The position numbers and the translations under genes are program-made. From Pleurotus ostreatus/Saccharomyces cerevisiae fusant (taxonomy: Eukaryota; Opisthokonta): a stretch of 11,514 bases of DNA. The notes under the pieces were generated by a model, which saw only the letters and a program-made list of their open reading frames with translations, did not search any database and was not told the DNA's origin. This document shows positions 7,465-11,514 of this stretch, in pieces (the first letter of the stretch is position 1; each line of letters begins with the position of its first letter). The DNA is taken from assembly GCA_024196135.1 (NCBI GenBank), contig JAMQCK010001147.1, forward strand, positions 1-11,514, written 5' to 3'.

Positions 7465-8558
7465 TCAAGCGCGCTTGGCGCCAGTGAGTGGGTGGAACGG
7501 GGCAAATTGCCAGAGGCTGAGAAGTGATCAGCTTCACCACGCACGGTCGTCGAAACAGACACTCACTCCTGATGCTCCTTGACAAGCTCCGGAAGCGCTT
7601 CTCTGGCCTCCTTAGGAATTGGCGGCCAAGCAGCCGTCGTAGCCAGGTCGTGGTGGGCGACGACGAAGGGGAGGAGGAACTCGGCGGTGTATTGACCGGT
7701 GAACCACTTGAGGTTCTCTGCGAAGACGCGCGCGATGAGCTCGCTGCAATTACGCATAAAAAAGTGAACGCAAGCACTCACCCTCCACCATCTCCACCAG
7801 AGCCTCCTTGGAGATAGCCACCTGCAACGCGTCATTCTTGATGGCAACGACATGCTGCTTCATCCCCTCGACCATGGGTCCAGCGAAAGCCATTTCGTGC
7901 GTCAGCACCGCAGGAGAATAGGGCGCGGGGTTCTACGATGACGAGTGCGTGAGCTTTCGCACTATAACTCGATATGCTCATCGGCCTAGACTCACCTGTT
8001 TCCACCCCTCGATCTTCTCCTTGAGGGCTCGTGCACCAGCGATGGCAGTCGGCATGTACCCGGTGTTGGTGTACCCAAAGACCTCGAACAGAGAGCGCCC
8101 GCCGACGCGAGGGTCCTTGGTGGTGAAAAACTTCTGGTCGCCTATGGGGTGGGGTGGTTAGTCAACCGCACGACGCGTTGGATAAAGCGACACACCTTCG
8201 AGATGCAATTCCAGGACACCGCAGACGCGAGAGGCGTAGTCGAGGAAGGCGGGGAAGTTGGACTGGCCAGGGAGCGTGTGCGCACCGTTGCTCTGGGTGG
8301 CGTTTAGGGCGCGGATGAGGTCGTTCTGGAGGAGAGGGGGTCAGCATGTCATGAAAAAAGTATAGTGCTGCAATACGAGAGGATGATGTTGCAACACGAC
8401 GCCTGCGTACCTTCATGAGCGTGTTGACGTGACGCAGAGCACTGCGAGGGCTGAACCGCGGTGAGTATGCAGATGTAGAAGCGTTGGATAGGTACGCACT
8501 CCGCCGAATTCAGATCAGAGGGAACATTCGCTACTGGCAAAGTTGGTAGGGGGAACAT
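7465..8558 (-). CDS. Hemerythrin-like (HHE) family protein with a degenerate metal-ligand set
   Basis: Exons are 8558-8500, 8450-8411, 8325-8196, 8141-7996, 7932-7782, 7717-7567 and 7516-7465, giving 242 residues. The introns are 49, 85, 54, 63, 64 and 50 bp. The resemblance is to fungal HHE-domain proteins: the N-terminal KNDLIRALN (33-41, family form HNxLIRGLN), FPAFLDYASRVCGVLELHLE around 57-76, then DQKFF, and a C-terminal part with LLPFVVAHHD, WPPIP and LWQFAPF, which matches the usual family ending. Canonical members bind a di-iron centre. Here the first His is Lys33, the Glu of the HxxxE pair appears as Asp78, and the second HxxxH pair is incomplete. It may therefore not bind iron in the usual way. 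No signal peptide or membrane segment is evident, so it is probably cytosolic. The family call is by eye and moderate. The coding status is strong because seven exons stay in frame. Confidence 0.65.
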
Positions 8559-8729
8559 CGCGAGTGGTGTCGCGCGTGGTGTCGAGACGATGGTTGGGTG
8601 GCGCAAAGCGTGAAAAAACGTGTAGCGTGAAGGGTGGATGCGGTCGTGATCGGTGGAAGTCGCAGTAGATGGGGGTCGCAGACGAAAGTAGTCGCAGAAC
8701 TCGTTGAGTGGCTAAAGGAACGAACCTGG

Positions 8730-8736
8730 TTATATA
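8730..8736 (-). promoter_or_regulatory. TATA box (TATATAA) of the HHE-like gene
   Basis: TATATAA on the minus strand lies about 172 bp upstream of the ATG at 8558, which implies a 5' leader of roughly 140 bases. Confidence 0.5.
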
Positions 8737-8908
8737 GGCGTAGTGCTCGGGCCAGCCATCAAGACAGGGCCAACCGCGCATGACGACAACCAGCAGGCTG
8801 CGGCTGGGCGCGCCTGCATGGCCATTTTGGGGACAAAGGGCGGCTGCGTTTGGTAGCCTCATGCTGGGTGAATGCTGGCCAACTTGCGTTTGAAACCAAC
8901 TGCAGGCG

Positions 8909-8913
8909 ATTGG
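8909..8913 (-). promoter_or_regulatory. CCAAT box upstream of the HHE-like gene
   Basis: CCAAT in the sense of the minus-strand gene lies about 170 bp upstream of its TATA box. It is a possible site for the fungal HAP complex and a motif match only. Confidence 0.3.
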
Positions 8914-9179
8914 TGTCCATAAGCGGAAACATTCGAGAAAGGTTCCGCCTCGTGGTGGGTCGAGGACAATGCAAGGCTTGACTCGAATCCGTGATGGGGC
9001 AAGGAGGGTTGGCCGCTAGCCACGAGGCGAGGGATGCATGACTGCGTGGATATGATATATGCGGGGAGAGCACAACATGAATAATGAGCACAGGACAGCG
9101 ATAGGATGGGGTAAAGGAAGAGGACAAGCGGGTGGAGGAAGGGTGGAGGGGACAGCGGATGCAGCTAGGGATGGCAACG

Positions 9180-10503
9180 TCATGACCTTGACAAGTTCTG
9201 GTATTGTATCGACGCTTGATCGTATTGCTCCATTTTGAGGAATAGCCGCGCGCGTTCGCGGACCATCCACCTATAGCGCGGAGTGTGAATATGCGGGGAG
9301 AAAATGGAGAACAAGCTACGCACTCGACCAATGCTTTGCTGTACACGCCGAGCGAGTTCACTGTCTCCGGATCCAAACTGGCGGCCGCGACCATTTGCGG
9401 TAGGCTCACTATAAACAATAGCAGTCAGCGCAGTAGTCAGTCAAAAAGCCATTTGTGACGCACCCAACATGCGCAGGAAATGCTCTGCGCCGTATGCCTC
9501 GCTCATCTCCTTGCCCTCCGCGTCGAACTTTTCCCGGATGGTGGCGTACTGTGGCCGCTCAAAGCGATACAAGAGGTTCTTGCCGAGTGCTTTGTCGAAA
9601 TAGGTCTTCAGTCCGGAGATGATAGAGGGAAGGAGGGCGTCGATGTCGGGTAAGCTGCCATTGATCGCGCGTCAGCTTGAAGCTTCCGTAGGGGATGAGG
9701 GAAGTCTACGCACCTTGCTGGCCTTTCTCTCCTGACGTAGGCCTCAAACTCTTCTAGTATTTGCTTCACGTTTGGTTGTCGAGGGAGGGAGACGAGCTAC
9801 AGCATGTCAGAGGTTGAGTCAGGAAAGATGGAAAGTATAGTCCTGCGCACCTGGTTATTCTTCGTCACCGCCTCCCAATCGTCAACCAGCCTGACCTTCA
9901 TGGCTTCAGGCATCTCCAGCTTCAGTTCTGTCCTCTTCGACTCTTCCTACAGATCGAGTCAGTCATCCTCCCCGCTCAGTCCCCAGTGATTAGCACACAC
10001 CTCGTCTCGCGCGCGCTTCTGGCCCCGCGAGGTCCCGTCCTTGCGAGCTGCTCCCTTCACGTTCGCGCTCGCGCTCCCACCTGCGCCCTTGGCAGAGCCC
10101 TTGACAGCCTTCAGCTCGCTGTTAAGATGCGTGCCGAGATGGAGAGATCTTGAGATCTTCATGTTTTCCTCGTTCATCTTGAGCAGTCGCGAGACTGGCA
10201 CCCATTCATCCCATCTGAGCGGATGACACGCATAGAGAGGCACAGGAAGGGCGAGCGGAGTGGCAGAGAAAGATGGGAGAGAGAAAGAGTGTCAGTAGGT
10301 GATGGTCTTTCATGTAGTACCGATACACACGTCTGCTTCCAACCTTTGTAGTGCACAAAGTAATGTGCGCCTTCCTGCCCCGTCACTGGATGAGGGCCTT
10401 GTGTATTGTCGACCTTTAGGATCTTCGCCTCGTATATGAGCGGGCCATGGTAGCAGAGAGCCTTTTCGTTGATCGCGTACTGCTCGACGTTGGCGTTCGC
10501 CAT
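9180..10503 (-). CDS. EAF3: Chromodomain-MRG chromatin protein (Eaf3/MRG15 type)
   Basis: Exons are 10503-10331, 10214-10001, 9946-9851, 9796-9714, 9654-9464, 9408-9324 and 9270-9180, giving 310 residues. The introns are 116, 54, 54, 59, 55 and 53 bp, and all keep phase. Residues about 8-80 are a chromo barrel domain, CYHGPLIYEAKILKV, then FVHYKGWKQTWDEWVP. By comparison with human MRG15, His19, Tyr24, Tyr52, Trp55 and Trp59 would form the cage that reads methylated histone H3 Lys36. A basic Ala/Gly/Lys linker (about 85-130) leads to the MRG domain (about 135-305), with VRLVDDWEAV, NLLYRFERPQYA, LVSLPQMVAAASLD and the closing YDQASIQYQNLSRS. Eaf3 works in the nucleus in both the NuA4 acetyltransferase and the Rpd3S deacetylase complex, where it suppresses cryptic transcription. 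It is shorter than yeast Eaf3 (401) but near MRG15 length. Confidence 0.93.
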
Positions 10504-11409
10504 GGAGGTGGACAAACAAGGAGAACGAGCGCGCAAACAACGCGTCGGGCACGGAGGATCGGCCCGATGTGATTGACGCGCCGTCACCAAGTTAGGCAAG
10601 TCGCTTGTGGGTCCACACTTCCGGAATGCGTTTTGCGGGGAACGCTCATGTCGACCGCTGGGGTCCTCCGAATCGGTGGAAGTTGCCCTGCGTTCGGTCG
10701 CTCTGGACGCGTCTTAGCATGGAGGTGGCTCAATGCTGAGCTGTACACGCAATTGGCGCGCGTGGCATTCGCACAGCGCCGCGGGGGAGGAACAACATAT
10801 CAGCCCCTCGGACCCCTCCATGTTGTTCTTGGAAACACATGCCGTCGGTCAGCGCAGGCCTGAAGCGTGCACCCGGCAACTCTGTCCGTTGCTAAGTATA
10901 CGAACGAGGAACCATCGGATTCGTTGCCTGAGGCTCTGCGCTGTCCAGCCGATTGTGGAGCGCGAGCACGCCTGCCGAAAGCTACGCGATAACGACGCTC
11001 GAACGCGGCAGACAAAATAGATATGCCAATATAAACAACAATTCGGCACGAGACATAACAGTAGGCGTATAGAGCAAGACGTGAGGGAGGAGGTTGGGCG
11101 GGGAGGGGAGCAGAGAGCTCAATACGAATTCTCTAAGCAAGGGAGACTACGCGATAGTATATCACTGATCATGTGTGAGCAGAGCGAACGGGCTCCCGCT
11201 CAATACAGCGCAAGTCCATCAGTAACGGGGAACGGTAGAAAACAGCGAGCGACGTAACATGGAACATTACAGGAGTGACAGGAGGGGCCGGCGTCCGCAG
11301 GATAAGTAATGCAAAGAACAGACAGAAAGGGTGCGTGGGGTGGTGGGCAGGCAGAAACAGTCCGCTACGCGCAAAGGAGGCAGCGCAGAAGAAAGGTCCG
11401 AGGGCTGAC
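10504..11409. other. Intergenic: EAF3 promoter and 3' flank of the CAAX-protein gene
   Basis: These 906 bp hold no frame that resembles a known protein. The part near 10503 should be the EAF3 promoter. No TATA box was seen there, but an inverted CCAAT (ATTGG) lies at 10752-10756, about 250 bp upstream of the ATG. A purine-rich tract at about 11083-11117, which is CT-rich on the minus strand, lies in the far half. No canonical poly(A) signal was found for the gene at the right edge. Confidence 0.6.
10752..10756 (-). promoter_or_regulatory. CCAAT box upstream of EAF3
   Basis: CCAAT in the sense of EAF3 lies about 250 bp upstream of the ATG, in a promoter that lacks an obvious TATA box. It is a motif match only. 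Confidence 0.3.
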
Positions 11410-11514
11410 TTAGCAGATAACGCAGCACTTCATGCCCGTGCTCGCCTTTTCTTCCTGTACCACTTTCCCACTGCTCCGCCGCCTGTGGTGCTTGCTGTCA
11501 CTGGCGCCGTGCCC
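11410..11514 (-). CDS. C-terminal tail of a prenylated small GTPase, probably Ras (runs off the right edge)
   Basis: The minus-strand frame from 11514 to the stop at 11412-11410 gives 34 residues that end GMKCCVIC. CVIC is a CAAX box. A final Cys fits farnesylation better than geranylgeranylation, and the Cys just before it is a likely palmitoylation site. A basic patch, KHHRRRSSGK, lies further upstream, so the whole is a typical Ras-type hypervariable membrane anchor. From memory, fission yeast Ras1 has a very similar ending. The GTPase domain is outside the window, so a Rho or other CAAX protein cannot be excluded. Ras in basidiomycetes acts at the plasma membrane in cAMP/PKA and mating-MAPK signalling and in polarised growth. 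Confidence 0.6.
   Translation of the reverse strand, partial: GHGASDSKHHRRRSSGKVVQEEKASTGMKCCVIC

Larger units (their letters stand above)
8559..9179. other. Intergenic: EAF3 3' flank and HHE-like gene promoter
   Basis: This 621-bp gap lies between two minus-strand genes. The HHE-like promoter elements are a TATA box at 8730-8736 and a CCAAT box at 8909-8913, both on the minus strand. I found no canonical poly(A) signal for EAF3. A minus-strand frame is open across most of the gap as a continuation of EAF3 exon 6 if its last intron is retained, but its sequence resembles no family. Confidence 0.6.

Noticed and set aside
7718..7781. Apparent 34- or 38-bp micro-intron in the HHE-like gene using the acceptor at 7744.
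   Set aside because: The strong donor GTGAGT at 7781 paired with that acceptor breaks the frame, and the in-frame 34-bp option needs a poor donor. The acceptor TTCGCAG ending at 7718 gives a normal 64-bp intron in phase, so the open stretch LIARVFA is intron.
10504..11409. Several open frames of 70-95 codons on both strands.
   Set aside because: None has family resemblance, plausible splice partners or a good start context; the region reads as promoter and 3' flank.

Overview
The window looks like nuclear DNA of a filamentous basidiomycete, most likely an Agaricomycete. It is GC-rich, its genes are compact and intron-dense, the introns are mostly 46-65 bp with GT(A/G)NGT donors, and the gene content is ordinary fungal housekeeping. 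No transposon, CRISPR array, rRNA or credible tRNA was found. All exon joins below were worked out by hand from splice signals, reading phase and family resemblance, not from transcripts.

Layout, left to right. (1) 1-1971, minus: N-terminal part of a Spa2-like polarisome scaffold, with a Spa2 homology domain, a serine/arginine-rich disordered region and then a coiled coil that runs off the left edge. (2) 2467-3615, minus: complete 316-residue NmrA-like NAD(P)-binding Rossmann protein. (3) 4404-5403, plus: complete 279-residue DUF1295 / steroid-5-alpha-reductase-like membrane protein, divergent from gene 2 across a 788-bp shared promoter region. (4) 5651-7046, plus: complete 340-residue very-long-chain 3-oxoacyl-CoA reductase (KAR/IFA38 type). 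(5) 7465-8558, minus: 242-residue hemerythrin-like (HHE) family protein with several expected metal ligands substituted. It is convergent with gene 4. (6) 9180-10503, minus: complete 310-residue Eaf3/MRG15-type chromodomain-MRG chromatin protein. (7) 11410-11514, minus: the last 34 residues of a CAAX-terminated protein, probably Ras.

The genes do not form one pathway. Genes 3 and 4 are both membrane-associated lipid-type enzymes in tandem, and gene 2 is a probable redox or regulatory protein sharing a promoter region with gene 3. Spa2 and the probable Ras are both tied to polarised growth but lie about 9 kb apart with unrelated genes between. I do not see a previously undescribed multi-gene system. 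The most useful leads are a cluster of RRPS motifs in Spa2, the degenerate ligand set of the HHE protein, a promoter motif (CACGTG plus a near-repeat about 60 bp on) shared by two intergenic regions, and a C2H2-finger-like fragment between genes 4 and 5.
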